Assembly (NCBI GenBank): GCA_027488375.1
Contig: JAIYBW010000002.1
Coordinates: forward strand, 124,001 to 188,000
DNA length: 64,000 nucleotides
Direction of reading: 5' to 3'
DNA from: Pseudomonadota bacterium
Lineage (GTDB): Bacteria > Bdellovibrionota > Bacteriovoracia > Bacteriovoracales > Bacteriovoracaceae
The notes beneath the pieces are model-generated. The model made no database searches, was not told the origin of the DNA, and worked only from the letters and a program-made list of their open reading frames with translations. Below are positions 23,769-34,179 of the stretch, piece after piece. Position numbers and translations under genes: made by a program. Each line of letters opens with the position of its first letter. Positions within the stretch are counted from its first letter, which is position 1.

Positions 23769-26700
23769 TCACTGCAGACACTCTTTCCCTTGCTCGATCC
23801 CCGAGGCAAAGAACACAGTCACGGCCTGGACTTTATCATCAATAGTGAGAAGAACAGGAATCTCAGTGCTTCCCTTCAAGAGAAACGAGTTGAGCAGATC
23901 CGGACCGAAGTTTTCGATGAAGCTTTGGGTCTTCCAAACAAGAGGAGTGCCGGGTTCAACATCAAGAGATTCTTCGAAGATTATTTTATCCTTAGAACAA
24001 GGCTTCTCCCTACAATATCCGATCTGAACCTTGGAAGCCTTGTACGCCGACAGATCGATCATCGAACCGCAGAACTCTTTTGAAGCGACGACCTTAGGGC
24101 CCCCGACTGAGTCATTTTTTGAAATCACATCTTTTGGTACTGGCCCGTCCGAGTTTTCAATAGACGTATCAACGTCAAGGTTTGGATCACAAGGACTAAA
24201 GCGATACGGATGCCCCGGATGCAGCTCGGACTGTAGACCCCATTTACAGGCAAGATAGCCTTCGATCTTTTCAACTTCTGCAGACGTTAATTGGCGTCGG
24301 TACAGAAGCACTTCTGCGATACCGCCGTTGATAAGGCGCGATGGAGTTGCACGATCAGATCCAATAAAGTGCTCTAACTCTGCAGAGAGGTCGAGGATTG
24401 AGGAAAGATTAAAGTTATAGATGCGGTAATTTGCTGGTCTAGGAAAACTCCAGTTTTTGGGAAGATCTAGACCATTATCTCTCACTCGAGCAGCAAGTAC
24501 TGCTTCCGGTGAGTGAATAGTATCTCCATGGAGAAGACCATGAGCACCATTAACTTTACCACGAGAGTTTACCCCAGGAGCTGTGAAAGCACCTGTCGTA
24601 TAAGGTGTACTAAATAGGGCCGCAGGACTATTTCTAAAAACAATAAAGATCGAGCCCACTTGTTTCGCACTCATTTTACCACTGAGCCAGTTTGCACTAT
24701 TTGAGTTTATGAGAATGTGCGGACGATCAGCTCTCACATTATCATCTGACAAACGACCATAGCTCGGAAACTTCGTCGCTCCTCGTGGAACCTTAAAAGC
24801 TTCACCGCTCAGACGATCTTTTAGACAGCCTACTCTCTCCCCAACGGACGAACGAAAGGTGCAGTTTTCATCTTTAAATATATTTTTAGCATGGGCTGTA
24901 TCAATCCAGCTCTCTAGACCCTGAACACCGTTACTAAGTAAAGGCTGGATCGAAGGATACTGACAAGATTCTTGAAGAACCCAGGTCCGTTTATTCAAAA
25001 AATCACCAGTGATTCTTGCTGATGCGGCGGATACGAGGTTGGGACCGTAGTCTAAGAAGCATATACGTGCACCAAACTTCCTTGTCTGTCGTTGACACTC
25101 ATCGAACGTATCACTAAGGAGAAGCGTCTGTGAGCTAGAGGCGTAAGTCGGAGTGATAGCTCCAGTCGTTTCTCGAGTGAAACTCATAACCTGACGTGTG
25201 GTTTGGCGAGGCCAAGCATCTTGTACTGGAAGACGAGAATAATTCAAGGTTGAGGACTGTTCTTCAGAGTCGGACCTTACAATCGCACATCGTCGATCCC
25301 GGTCACTTCCCCAGTTCGGAATCATCGGGTATGAAATTGAGGATTCACAAATAGGATTTATCTGGGATGGAAGATTGACTGTGCGATCCCCCATCCTCAA
25401 TCTCAGCATGATTGAGTTTCGATTTGTCGGTAGCTCTCCAGATCCTGTCACGAAGCTCGAACAAACAGGGTCTAGCTCCCCTTGCTCATATTGCACTTGA
25501 TTGAGAGTCGTAAGAAGATTAATACATGAGTCTAAATTTTGATGATAGTTATGAGCACCATCGATTTTAGCGTAGTTTCCTTTAAATGGACCAAATGATG
25601 CTAGTTGACCTGTTCCAATCCAAATTCGCTGTATGCCCTGTCCAACATCAACCTCAACTTCACAACGACCAGGAGCTGAGAAACGGTAGACAGTCCTGGC
25701 AGATTCCTCAAATCTATTTTGAGCAAGGTCGGTTTTTAGATTACTGTCTGCCCGCGCAGACCAGGCACGCAAACAATAACCTGTCCCAGGTTTAACGTTA
25801 TAAGTTGTTCTCGAACCATTTGGATTGGTGATCGTTACAGGATTAAGCGAAGGGACCACAAAGCCACCTACAGTATTTTGGTCAATATCACTGGAGTAGA
25901 TTGGGACGTAGCTGCTACATTTGTCATCGACAGACCTTTCAAGAAATACAAAAGGTAATAATGTCCCGCTATGTAGGTCGGCCACAGTCGCACTATGTTT
26001 AAGCCGTAACTCTTCATTGAAGACTTCCGCAATTTCCTTGATAACAGGAGCTGTTGGACATTTACGAATAATCCTCATGGTGCTCTTATCAAGCGAAGAA
26101 CCGTAACTTGCCACTAATGAATGTGAAACCGTTCGATCAAATACTGCTCCCTGAGGTAGTTCATCTGCACATTGAGAAACTTTATTTTGGTCCTTACGGG
26201 CCGAATCTTCTGATAAGATTGCAGAGGCACATGCTTCCATGGAAGTGGCTGCGGCTATAGCTCGAAGTTCAATTGCTTTACTCAGACTCGTTCTTGGTTT
26301 ACCTGGTTCAAAGTTTGTCACTAAGGCAACTCGGCATTTTTTATCCTCTGAACTGACCTCACATTGGACCAATGGAATCTGAGCAGTACCGAATCGAACC
26401 CAAGAAGAAATTCTACCAGCAGGCAGGGAGGGGTCACTTTGAATTTTATCGCAAAATGAATTCGTATTGCTATTTGCCTGAATACCATACATGTTTTTAA
26501 ACAGAGATTCACATGTAGAGAGAGTGGTTGGTCTTTGTGCTATGAGAACACTTAATTCATCAGCAAGATAGTCTCTTTGCAGGGCTGAAACACCTGGTCC
26601 ACCAAAGTTGTTGTGATAAAGATCAATGCGACAATCTGGTACAGGACAATTAAGTGCCTCTGTTTCACTTAAAGGGTTTGGAACTATCAGATTATTTTTT

Positions 26701-29700
26701 TCTGCTTCAGATAGAATATCCCTATACCAGACTTTCACTACTCCACTTCGATCAGCTGCTATACGATTAATGGGATTTTCAACTCCGTCACTAGCGTTTA
26801 GGACTTGATCACATGTTACATTGGCATAAACAGGCACTTTAAAGATCGCTTTCGCACTTGGGCCAGCAAATACAATTCGCTGATTAACTTCTTTAACTAA
26901 ACAACCTTTTGAATTGGCCTGAAATATTGCAGATAGTGTCGAGTAGGATGGGTGACGTGTGCTCAAGGATTGCTGGATACATGTTGAGGAATCCGTTAGG
27001 GCGAGAGCTTGTCCAAAAGACTGATCATAGGAATTGAACTCGGCTCGACTCACTAAGCGTACCGGATGGGCTTCAGATCCCCAACTCGTAAGGATGGCCC
27101 CACGGTTATTTTTCCAGTCCGTATAATCTGAGCTCGACGCAGGAATAAGCATGAATTCGCAGTCATAAGTACTCGACGCGGTGTCAGCCCAGTTCCCTGG
27201 AGTTGAACCAGTTGGAGAAAGACGATGGGCCACGTTCACCTGAAGGAAGCTTGTCGCAGCTGGTGAACCAAGCGTCCAACCGAGTCTCGTAGCGAGGTCT
27301 CGCGCTACTCGAGAATCGCTGTTTGATGCTTGATAATTTAATTTGATCGCTTCACAGGCCAGGACCTTGTTAGCAGGATTACTCATAAGTGCGGTGTGGC
27401 CGTTAAGACATGAACCAGCTTCAGCAGCATACCGTACGGTGCTAGGCTGATGAAAACCTTGGCCAGCAGAGTTTACCACCCACGATCCAAGCTCACAGTC
27501 GGAGTTTGCCATGAGTGCTGAGGTACTGGCGTTCGGATTATTGGCCAGAGTTTGTGTACAGGAAAGCGGAGAAATGGAACCCTCGATGCCCATGTATTCC
27601 ACTGAGAGAGGCTGAGATTGATTAAATACTAGAGCTTCAGGTCGCTCGTAGACACCCTTACAGATGTGAGAGTTCCAAACTTCCCAGTAGGCCGCACTAC
27701 CGCTCACCTGACGATTGAGATCTGCTGTGATCAGTGTGCTTCTTACGTTCAAGAGCGCGAGGTCGATGGAGCTTTTACAAGTAGAGCCACTGGCCTGAGA
27801 AATTTTTACGTTAATCTCAGTATCTCCCTGGGCGAGCTTGATTCCACAGCTACTTTCGCGAAGGGCCGCGAGCTTCGCGTTTGAGAGTTGGCACGATCGT
27901 TTATGGGATGGAAGAGCCGGTGTAGATGTGCCAGAGGCGCTACTCGCTCCAGATACCGTCGGACCTGAAGCCGAGATGCCATTGGATTCAGAGGCCCCTG
28001 TCAGCTGCTGAAGTTCAGAAGCGGATGAAGGGGTTTGACCTTGAACAAGTCCAAGCTCGAGGATGAGGCCATTTGTCGATGCAAGAGTATTTGGCGGTAT
28101 AACTTTTTTAAGGAAATCGATCGGTAAACTCTCACAGAATCGGTTCAGTTTTTCCTGCTCAGTTGTACCATCCTGATTTAAGGCCGGAGCGAAACAAGCT
28201 GAGACAAAATTTCTTCGTGATTCGTTCACAGACTCAATGCACTGGCGATCTGGGTCTCGGCAAATAGTTCGACCAGTAGATGTTCGACCACCATCAAGAC
28301 TCTCTGGAAAACATCCGCCCATGTTACAGCGATTCTCTGCAGGAGGCGCAACATATTTTGCAGTGAAGACCAACTTTTGGTTCTGATCCACTCCGCCTTG
28401 AGATCGGCCAATAAGAAGTTGGCAGTTCGCCGGAGTCGAAAGATCAGTTGCCAGATACGGAGGCCGTGCCTCGTAAGACTGAATGGATGTCCCAGACCTT
28501 GTGGTAGAGATTGTTCCCTGGATTTGCGAAAACGCATTTGTGTTTTCAACTCCAACGATCGCTCGATCTGTTTGAGATGAGTTACCACCCCGACGACAAT
28601 CACCCAAGACTATTCTTTCCGCAGACACTACACTTCGAGCGCCCCAAAGAGTGCGAGCCGATTGAAACTCAATGGAGATGGGGATAGTTGTATCAGATGA
28701 GTTTGTAAAAACGTTCTTCGAATTACAATATAGATTCAAGTCCGTGAGGTTAGACTTGAGGAGACAATCTTGCGGGCTTGTGGCAGAGATCGGATCACTA
28801 TTTATTTTATTCGAACCATGAAAAACAGAACATGAGCCCTCGGTTTGTCGAGTCGATTCGGCAGAAGCAAGTTCCTGACCTTCGAGCTGAAGTTTACATG
28901 AATCCGTACCACTTCCTGCTACACATAATTTCAGGGCCCCTGCTAGAACTTTCGTCTCGAAATTAGATTTTAAGTACGATGGAATGTCAGAGACATTCTC
29001 GACAGGCTGGTCTTGTGAAGTTATAGGTCTAATGTTTCCTTTGAACGATGTAGTTGAGTCGGTTTTGCCCTTGAAGCTAAATTGAAGAGCACTGAAATAA
29101 GCTTCGTAATTTATCAGACGACCAACTGCGTAGGGATTAAAACGATCAGTAACTTGAGAATTATCGATGTAGCCACCAAAAGCACAAAACTTTTTAAATC
29201 GGATTGATGGTGGCGGAATGTTGGGAAAGAATGGAAACAATCGTGAGAAAAGTCCCGACTCTAAAGGGCATCCAATATCTAAATCGTAACCCAATGGCCA
29301 GCTTGATGGAAAGTTATAACTGATTTCGTCTTTGTATCTCAAGTCCCAAGTATTTCTCCCTTGATCTGGCCCTTCCTGAACAGAGAAATCCTCAGCGATG
29401 TAAGCTTCAATCTTCTTATTTAAAAAAAGATCCCAAACCTCCTCATCCGAAAGATTTGCCAGATACACCAATTCGCGAACTTTATCTTGAGGGAAACAGC
29501 TTCCTTCGGCCAGTGCCTTCCGCAGGTGGCAAGCAATGAAGGCATCGCCACCACCGCCGTCTAAGCGACAATCGACTCCTGGCATACTCATCAAATCAGA
29601 GATCCTTCCTTCCGCCGCGTCCCGAATCTCGTCCTCATTAGACAGGAGGTTCGCATCCACTTTAGGATAAGTTTCCGCGAGCACCTTTATTCTTCTTTCA

Positions 29701-32033
29701 TCTCCTGAACCAATCACGGAGCAGGCTCCGAGGCGAAAATTTGTGGCAAGTCCAACCAAAGTTGGATTGTTCAGATGGATCAGGTCTCCGATGAAGATCT
29801 TCTTATCTCCGCGCTCGGCACTTGGATAAGTTTCACCATCGACCTTGAGAAAAAACTCCGGTTGATCTGCGTAGGCCTGCTTAATACTGCCGTCACGATC
29901 CATGTAGCGGATCCCCACTGAGGGCAGAGTGTAGAGAAGGTCTGCCGGATTTTCAGATGAAAGGTCAGCCGAAGTCTCAGAGGAGGGAATGAAAGTTCCA
30001 TCTTCAGATAAGGTAAAACCACTTATAGTCTTCGTAGATACCAGACTTCGGGGATCTCCCTCTGCTCCAACCTCTTCGATTAGCAAGGCCGGTTTGTTCA
30101 ATGGTGTCCGATAGAAGGTAAGAAATCGATCTGGGTGAGCATCGAATGCATTAATAAGCAACTCATCCTGAGAGCTTGAACTTTCGCCGCAGTTACTACT
30201 TGTTCCGATCGGTTGCCCGGAAGATGTTCTGTAGATACATCCAGCATTTAGGGAAAGAGTCGGTTCGCCGAAGTAATCTTTCTTGAGTTGATCATGGAGT
30301 GCTAATCCCGGTGCCGCCTCGCTGAACCCATCAGGAGTATCATCACACCGGGCCGGGTCTGATGGTTGACCACCAAAGATGCCACCACACCAGACAAAAG
30401 AACTACTCCCCGCCGGTGGGCGAAAGTCCACACGGGCCACCGTTGAGTTCTTGGCGGTTGCATAGCCCTTGAAGGCCAGAAGATTTTTTCGGCCTTCATA
30501 TCTTATGGCCATTGGTGGAACTCCGGCGGAAACTCCGTAGATGGCATCGAGGGCCGCCACGAGACGCACCATCTGGAACTCACCGTAGATGTCGAGGTAT
30601 TTAGACTTCGTCGAAAGTCGAGCACCAGCTCCGAGGCTTGCGTCCATAAGGAGTACTTTACCTTCTAGACCCACATAACCTTTTACTACGACTGCATCCA
30701 GGGCGAGGACCGCCTGCGCCCAGGCACTGGCCCTAGCATTTAACCTGACAGCGACGTCGGCCGTGATCTCAGGAATCTGTTTAAAATCACCGTCTACGAC
30801 AGCGCCAATCATATTCGCCGTCTGTTCAGTTTTTTTGTAGATATCAGCAGCGGAAGTATAGAGTTGATTCACACTGGAGACGACATTCTGTGCGGCACCG
30901 ATTTTAGCATCGATCATTTCTCGAGCATTACCAATAGGTCTTAGGATTGAATCGATTCTGTCGCACATAGCTTGCACGCCAACTTCTTCGCCCTCTTCAT
31001 CGGTAGAATTCTCATTTAATGCAAGAGCGTCTCGATAAAACTCTTTTTGCTTAAGCTCTTTTAGCTCATCATTCGCTTTTTTGATTGAATCACGAGTTCT
31101 GTCAACCGAGCCCTGAAGAGTGTTAGCAGCATTTTTAAAATCATTGTAGAAGTCTGATCCCCGCTGACTCGTCGTCACCGCAGTCATCTTGCAATCATTG
31201 CCTCCTACAGGAGCTTCACAGAAACTTTTGCCATCCCCGGTTTTTGATTGGTAACTCGTTGTTGAACGGTAGGAAAAAAACGGTGAATCAACACCGTAGG
31301 TGAACATAAGTGTTGCCTGGAGTGTGAAACCAGCGTCGATACCCACGTAAAGGACAGGAGGGACGATATCAACTCTAGGCATTTGTCCGCCCATCTGTTC
31401 TGATATCCGTCGACTAAAATCCAAGAGCTTTCCACCGACACCCTCTTTAGCTGGCTTAGGTGGATCCATATCTTCAGTTTCTTGAGTGGCAGAGTTCTCT
31501 ATATTTTGCCTAGCATTTTGCTCAAACTGCTCGGCTTTTGCCTTAAACTCAGGAGCTCGATTTTTTTTATCAAGGATATCTATACCAATGAGTTTTACCG
31601 AGAGCTTAAGGTTTTGATCTGAGGCCGGAGTCGAAGAGTAGCCTCTCTGCTTTCCCAGCATGCGAATATCTAAGATATCCGCTCTTCGCCCAAAAATGTT
31701 GGCACTCACTAAATAACTTGGCGACAATCCAAAATCACCTGTACCAAATTTTTTATCTTCTGGATTAGCACAATTGTAAGGAGGCATGTTGAGCTGTCCT
31801 AAGCTGCCATCCCCAGTAATTCCAAACTGACTGCTTCCAGCGTTGAAGTCAGCGACATTAGCGTATTGCTGGACGTATTTGTTTACGTGTTTGGTCGCCC
31901 GGTCAACATATTTTCTTGCCTCTTTTACAAAAGCATCACATACCCCAAAACAAGATAACGAATCTTCCTGAGCATTTAAGTGTATTGATGCTGTTAAAAG
32001 GAGAACAGAACAAACTATACGTTTTATTTTCAT
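23769..32033 (-). CDS. Giant exported protein, 2754 aa, with a C-terminal LamG-like domain
   Basis: This is a single uninterrupted reading frame. It has a signal peptide (MKIKRIVCSVLLLTASIHLNA), then about 400 residues including a helical, probably coiled-coil part (TRDSIKKANDELKELKQKEF, about 300-320). A very long cysteine-containing middle without recognised repeats follows. Near the C-terminus is a LamG/concanavalin-type domain (GGIAEVLLYRRQLTSAEVEK and the following GYLACKWGL, about 2595-2630). It is likely surface-exposed or secreted and could serve in adhesion or prey contact, but that is inference. Base composition looks richer in G+C than its neighbours. It is the first gene of an exported-protease operon. 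Confidence 0.85.
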   Translation of the reverse strand: MKIKRIVCSVLLLTASIHLNAQEDSLSCFGVCDAFVKEARKYVDRATKHVNKYVQQYANVADFNAGSSQFGITGDGSLGQLNMPPYNCANPEDKKFGTGDFGLSPSYLVSANIFGRRADILDIRMLGKQRGYSSTPASDQNLKLSVKLIGIDILDKKNRAPEFKAKAEQFEQNARQNIENSATQETEDMDPPKPAKEGVGGKLLDFSRRISEQMGGQMPRVDIVPPVLYVGIDAGFTLQATLMFTYGVDSPFFSYRSTTSYQSKTGDGKSFCEAPVGGNDCKMTAVTTSQRGSDFYNDFKNAANTLQGSVDRTRDSIKKANDELKELKQKEFYRDALALNENSTDEEGEEVGVQAMCDRIDSILRPIGNAREMIDAKIGAAQNVVSSVNQLYTSAADIYKKTEQTANMIGAVVDGDFKQIPEITADVAVRLNARASAWAQAVLALDAVVVKGYVGLEGKVLLMDASLGAGARLSTKSKYLDIYGEFQMVRLVAALDAIYGVSAGVPPMAIRYEGRKNLLAFKGYATAKNSTVARVDFRPPAGSSSFVWCGGIFGGQPSDPARCDDTPDGFSEAAPGLALHDQLKKDYFGEPTLSLNAGCIYRTSSGQPIGTSSNCGESSSSQDELLINAFDAHPDRFLTFYRTPLNKPALLIEEVGAEGDPRSLVSTKTISGFTLSEDGTFIPSSETSADLSSENPADLLYTLPSVGIRYMDRDGSIKQAYADQPEFFLKVDGETYPSAERGDKKIFIGDLIHLNNPTLVGLATNFRLGACSVIGSGDERRIKVLAETYPKVDANLLSNEDEIRDAAEGRISDLMSMPGVDCRLDGGGGDAFIACHLRKALAEGSCFPQDKVRELVYLANLSDEEVWDLFLNKKIEAYIAEDFSVQEGPDQGRNTWDLRYKDEISYNFPSSWPLGYDLDIGCPLESGLFSRLFPFFPNIPPPSIRFKKFCAFGGYIDNSQVTDRFNPYAVGRLINYEAYFSALQFSFKGKTDSTTSFKGNIRPITSQDQPVENVSDIPSYLKSNFETKVLAGALKLCVAGSGTDSCKLQLEGQELASAESTRQTEGSCSVFHGSNKINSDPISATSPQDCLLKSNLTDLNLYCNSKNVFTNSSDTTIPISIEFQSARTLWGARSVVSAERIVLGDCRRGGNSSQTDRAIVGVENTNAFSQIQGTISTTRSGTSIQSYEARPPYLATDLSTPANCQLLIGRSQGGVDQNQKLVFTAKYVAPPAENRCNMGGCFPESLDGGRTSTGRTICRDPDRQCIESVNESRRNFVSACFAPALNQDGTTEQEKLNRFCESLPIDFLKKVIPPNTLASTNGLILELGLVQGQTPSSASELQQLTGASESNGISASGPTVSGASSASGTSTPALPSHKRSCQLSNAKLAALRESSCGIKLAQGDTEINVKISQASGSTCKSSIDLALLNVRSTLITADLNRQVSGSAAYWEVWNSHICKGVYERPEALVFNQSQPLSVEYMGIEGSISPLSCTQTLANNPNASTSALMANSDCELGSWVVNSAGQGFHQPSTVRYAAEAGSCLNGHTALMSNPANKVLACEAIKLNYQASNSDSRVARDLATRLGWTLGSPAATSFLQVNVAHRLSPTGSTPGNWADTASSTYDCEFMLIPASSSDYTDWKNNRGAILTSWGSEAHPVRLVSRAEFNSYDQSFGQALALTDSSTCIQQSLSTRHPSYSTLSAIFQANSKGCLVKEVNQRIVFAGPSAKAIFKVPVYANVTCDQVLNASDGVENPINRIAADRSGVVKVWYRDILSEAEKNNLIVPNPLSETEALNCPVPDCRIDLYHNNFGGPGVSALQRDYLADELSVLIAQRPTTLSTCESLFKNMYGIQANSNTNSFCDKIQSDPSLPAGRISSWVRFGTAQIPLVQCEVSSEDKKCRVALVTNFEPGKPRTSLSKAIELRAIAAATSMEACASAILSEDSARKDQNKVSQCADELPQGAVFDRTVSHSLVASYGSSLDKSTMRIIRKCPTAPVIKEIAEVFNEELRLKHSATVADLHSGTLLPFVFLERSVDDKCSSYVPIYSSDIDQNTVGGFVVPSLNPVTITNPNGSRTTYNVKPGTGYCLRAWSARADSNLKTDLAQNRFEESARTVYRFSAPGRCEVEVDVGQGIQRIWIGTGQLASFGPFKGNYAKIDGAHNYHQNLDSCINLLTTLNQVQYEQGELDPVCSSFVTGSGELPTNRNSIMLRLRMGDRTVNLPSQINPICESSISYPMIPNWGSDRDRRCAIVRSDSEEQSSTLNYSRLPVQDAWPRQTTRQVMSFTRETTGAITPTYASSSQTLLLSDTFDECQRQTRKFGARICFLDYGPNLVSAASARITGDFLNKRTWVLQESCQYPSIQPLLSNGVQGLESWIDTAHAKNIFKDENCTFRSSVGERVGCLKDRLSGEAFKVPRGATKFPSYGRLSDDNVRADRPHILINSNSANWLSGKMSAKQVGSIFIVFRNSPAALFSTPYTTGAFTAPGVNSRGKVNGAHGLLHGDTIHSPEAVLAARVRDNGLDLPKNWSFPRPANYRIYNFNLSSILDLSAELEHFIGSDRATPSRLINGGIAEVLLYRRQLTSAEVEKIEGYLACKWGLQSELHPGHPYRFSPCDPNLDVDTSIENSDGPVPKDVISKNDSVGGPKVVASKEFCGSMIDLSAYKASKVQIGYCREKPCSKDKIIFEESLDVEPGTPLVWKTQSFIENFGPDLLNSFLLKGSTEIPVLLTIDDKVQAVTVFFASGIEQGKECLQ

Positions 32034-32155
32034 AACCTTCCCTATGACTGGATTTTCAGGGAAGAATTGATTTCATGCAAGTTATTATCTAAGTCATTTT
32101 TGACTATGAGAAAATTTATGATGCAGCAAAAAAAATAAGGCATTAGAATTAACCC

Positions 32156-34114
32156 ATGAAAAAAATAGTAACTATTATATCGGCATTCTCTTTGATTTTT
32201 TTAACTTTAAAGTTGTTGGGCGATAAAAAACAAATGACCTCTGAGGCTTTTTTTAATTCTAATCCTCACCTTAAAAAAATGTCTCTCAAATCACATCTTT
32301 TTAAAGAAATAGAAAAAAGAGGTACTTCTGATTTTAGGCGTGGTGATTACTATTTTCATGCAGGAACTGTTGTGGAGATAAAGTTTTCAACATCCACTGG
32401 ACTTGAGATGAAATCAGAGGATAAAACCTTGTCCCGTTCAGTCAATGGGTCTCTCCACATCCGCTCACTTGGATTTCACGATGGTTTATTGTATCTCTTA
32501 TCTGAACCCAAGTACTCAAGTTTTAATTTTTCTCCTGATTCAATTGGAGGCTCTCTCAAACGTTTACAAAAAAACTCTCTTCCATCACCAGAACTATCCA
32601 TGCTTTTTAAAATAGATCCTAATGGAAGAATCGCTCAGGTATTTTCTACGAACAAACTCATAAAGGAAGAGGTCGCTATCCACTTCAACATCATCGATCA
32701 GGCACTGCGTCCCCTTCCCTCGAATTATGACGAGGTGGGAACCCATCCGATGAAAGAGAAAGATGCTTCCGGAAGAGATTATCAAATCACCTACACTATT
32801 TCTCGTCCAGACTCTGGTACACTTAAGATCAAGGCAGAGCATGAAGCGAGCAGCTCCCTTGGCTCTCCATCCCAAAGTGCAGCCGCAGGTTTGAGCATGC
32901 TCGATGATCTCTCCCTCCGTGTTTCTCAGTCTCAAGGTCTTGAGTGGTTGTGGGACTCCAATCTCAACCTTCCGCGCTCGCAAAAACTAAGTGCGCAAGC
33001 CAAGGTCGAAAAGGGTTCGATGCTTGTTTCTCGTCAGTTTTCGACGGCCCAGCTTGACTGGACTATTTCTTCTGAAAAAAAACTAACACCAGGCTTCGAG
33101 CAGTTGAAGCCACTCTATCCGAAATCATGGAGTCCTCGTGAGCTTGACGACGCTCTTTCTTTTTCTTCAGAAGGAGATCCTAGCAAGACCCAGGGCCGTA
33201 CCCGCCGCAAGCTCCTTGCAAAGATTGGAAGCATAAAAGGCGCAACCGCCACTGAGCAGGAAAGCTATTTTATTGAACTCTTTAAAGCACTTGACCAGGA
33301 TCCTACCCTCATTCCCGAATATAAATCAGAGTTCTATAAACTAAGCCCCGGCGATCGAGGCAGGAACATGCTCCTTGGGGCCCTGGGGTTCGAAGGATCT
33401 GTGGAGTCTCAGGCGGCGATGGTTGAATTATTCAAAACACCTGGTGCCACCGGTGATGAAAAGCTCAAAGTCCTTCAGGAGCTTGCTCTGCTGAGTTTTC
33501 CTCTATCGGCGCAAGCTAAGACCTTTCTTCAGCAGGAATACGTAAAAAATAGCGACGTCGATCTTGCAAACTCTGCCATGCTGGCCCTCGGATCATCGAT
33601 ATCCAAAGACGGTGATCCAAGCTCAATTACCTTCATTTCCAGTGAGTGGAAGAAGAGCTCACAGACGGATTCAGGAATTCGCAAAAAAGAAGTTCTTCTT
33701 CTCGGAATGGGAAACTCAAAAAGTGATGCCTTCGAAACGGAGGTAGAGACGGCCCTTGGATCGAATATTAAAAGTCTCAGGTCAGCTGCCACTAATTCTT
33801 TGCGATTTGCTCAGCAAGAAAAACTACGAGAAAAACTAACAGATCTGACTCTCGAAGATGAAGACGCTGATATCAGGGCAACGGGTGCAGCCTCTTTCCG
33901 CTACCAACCCAAAGATGATCTCACGCACAGGACCCTCTCCACCTGCGTCTCTGATAAGGAAGCCCAGGTTCGAGTGAGTTGTTACCGAACAATTTCAGTT
34001 TATCAGGAGGATCCGAAGTACCGCACACTTCTCGAGAACGCTGTCGGCAATGAATCGGATCCGCAGTTGAAAGAGACCTTGGGGACTTTGCTTAACGGTG
34101 ATACCAAGCCGTAA
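32156..34114 (+). CDS. Exported HEAT-repeat protein, 652 aa
   Basis: A signal anchor or signal peptide (IVTIISAFSLIFLTLKLLG, residues 4-22) precedes a strand-rich region of about 320 residues. A helical half follows with HEAT-like repeats, e.g. AMLALGSSISKDGDPSSITF, AATNSLRFAQQEKLREKLTD and ATGAASFRYQPKDDLTHRTL. HEAT repeats bind other proteins. It is divergent from the giant exported gene across a 122-base shared control region containing the inverted repeat AGTCA-TTTT-TGACT (32092-32105). The pairing suggests the two work together, for example in surface assembly; no catalytic motif is seen. Confidence 0.78.
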   Translation: MKKIVTIISAFSLIFLTLKLLGDKKQMTSEAFFNSNPHLKKMSLKSHLFKEIEKRGTSDFRRGDYYFHAGTVVEIKFSTSTGLEMKSEDKTLSRSVNGSLHIRSLGFHDGLLYLLSEPKYSSFNFSPDSIGGSLKRLQKNSLPSPELSMLFKIDPNGRIAQVFSTNKLIKEEVAIHFNIIDQALRPLPSNYDEVGTHPMKEKDASGRDYQITYTISRPDSGTLKIKAEHEASSSLGSPSQSAAAGLSMLDDLSLRVSQSQGLEWLWDSNLNLPRSQKLSAQAKVEKGSMLVSRQFSTAQLDWTISSEKKLTPGFEQLKPLYPKSWSPRELDDALSFSSEGDPSKTQGRTRRKLLAKIGSIKGATATEQESYFIELFKALDQDPTLIPEYKSEFYKLSPGDRGRNMLLGALGFEGSVESQAAMVELFKTPGATGDEKLKVLQELALLSFPLSAQAKTFLQQEYVKNSDVDLANSAMLALGSSISKDGDPSSITFISSEWKKSSQTDSGIRKKEVLLLGMGNSKSDAFETEVETALGSNIKSLRSAATNSLRFAQQEKLREKLTDLTLEDEDADIRATGAASFRYQPKDDLTHRTLSTCVSDKEAQVRVSCYRTISVYQEDPKYRTLLENAVGNESDPQLKETLGTLLNGDTKP

Positions 34115-34179
34115 TAAGCACTCTTATTTCAAATGCCTGGAGAAACGAAAATTTTTTGATAGTTTTAAGGAGTCAAGCC

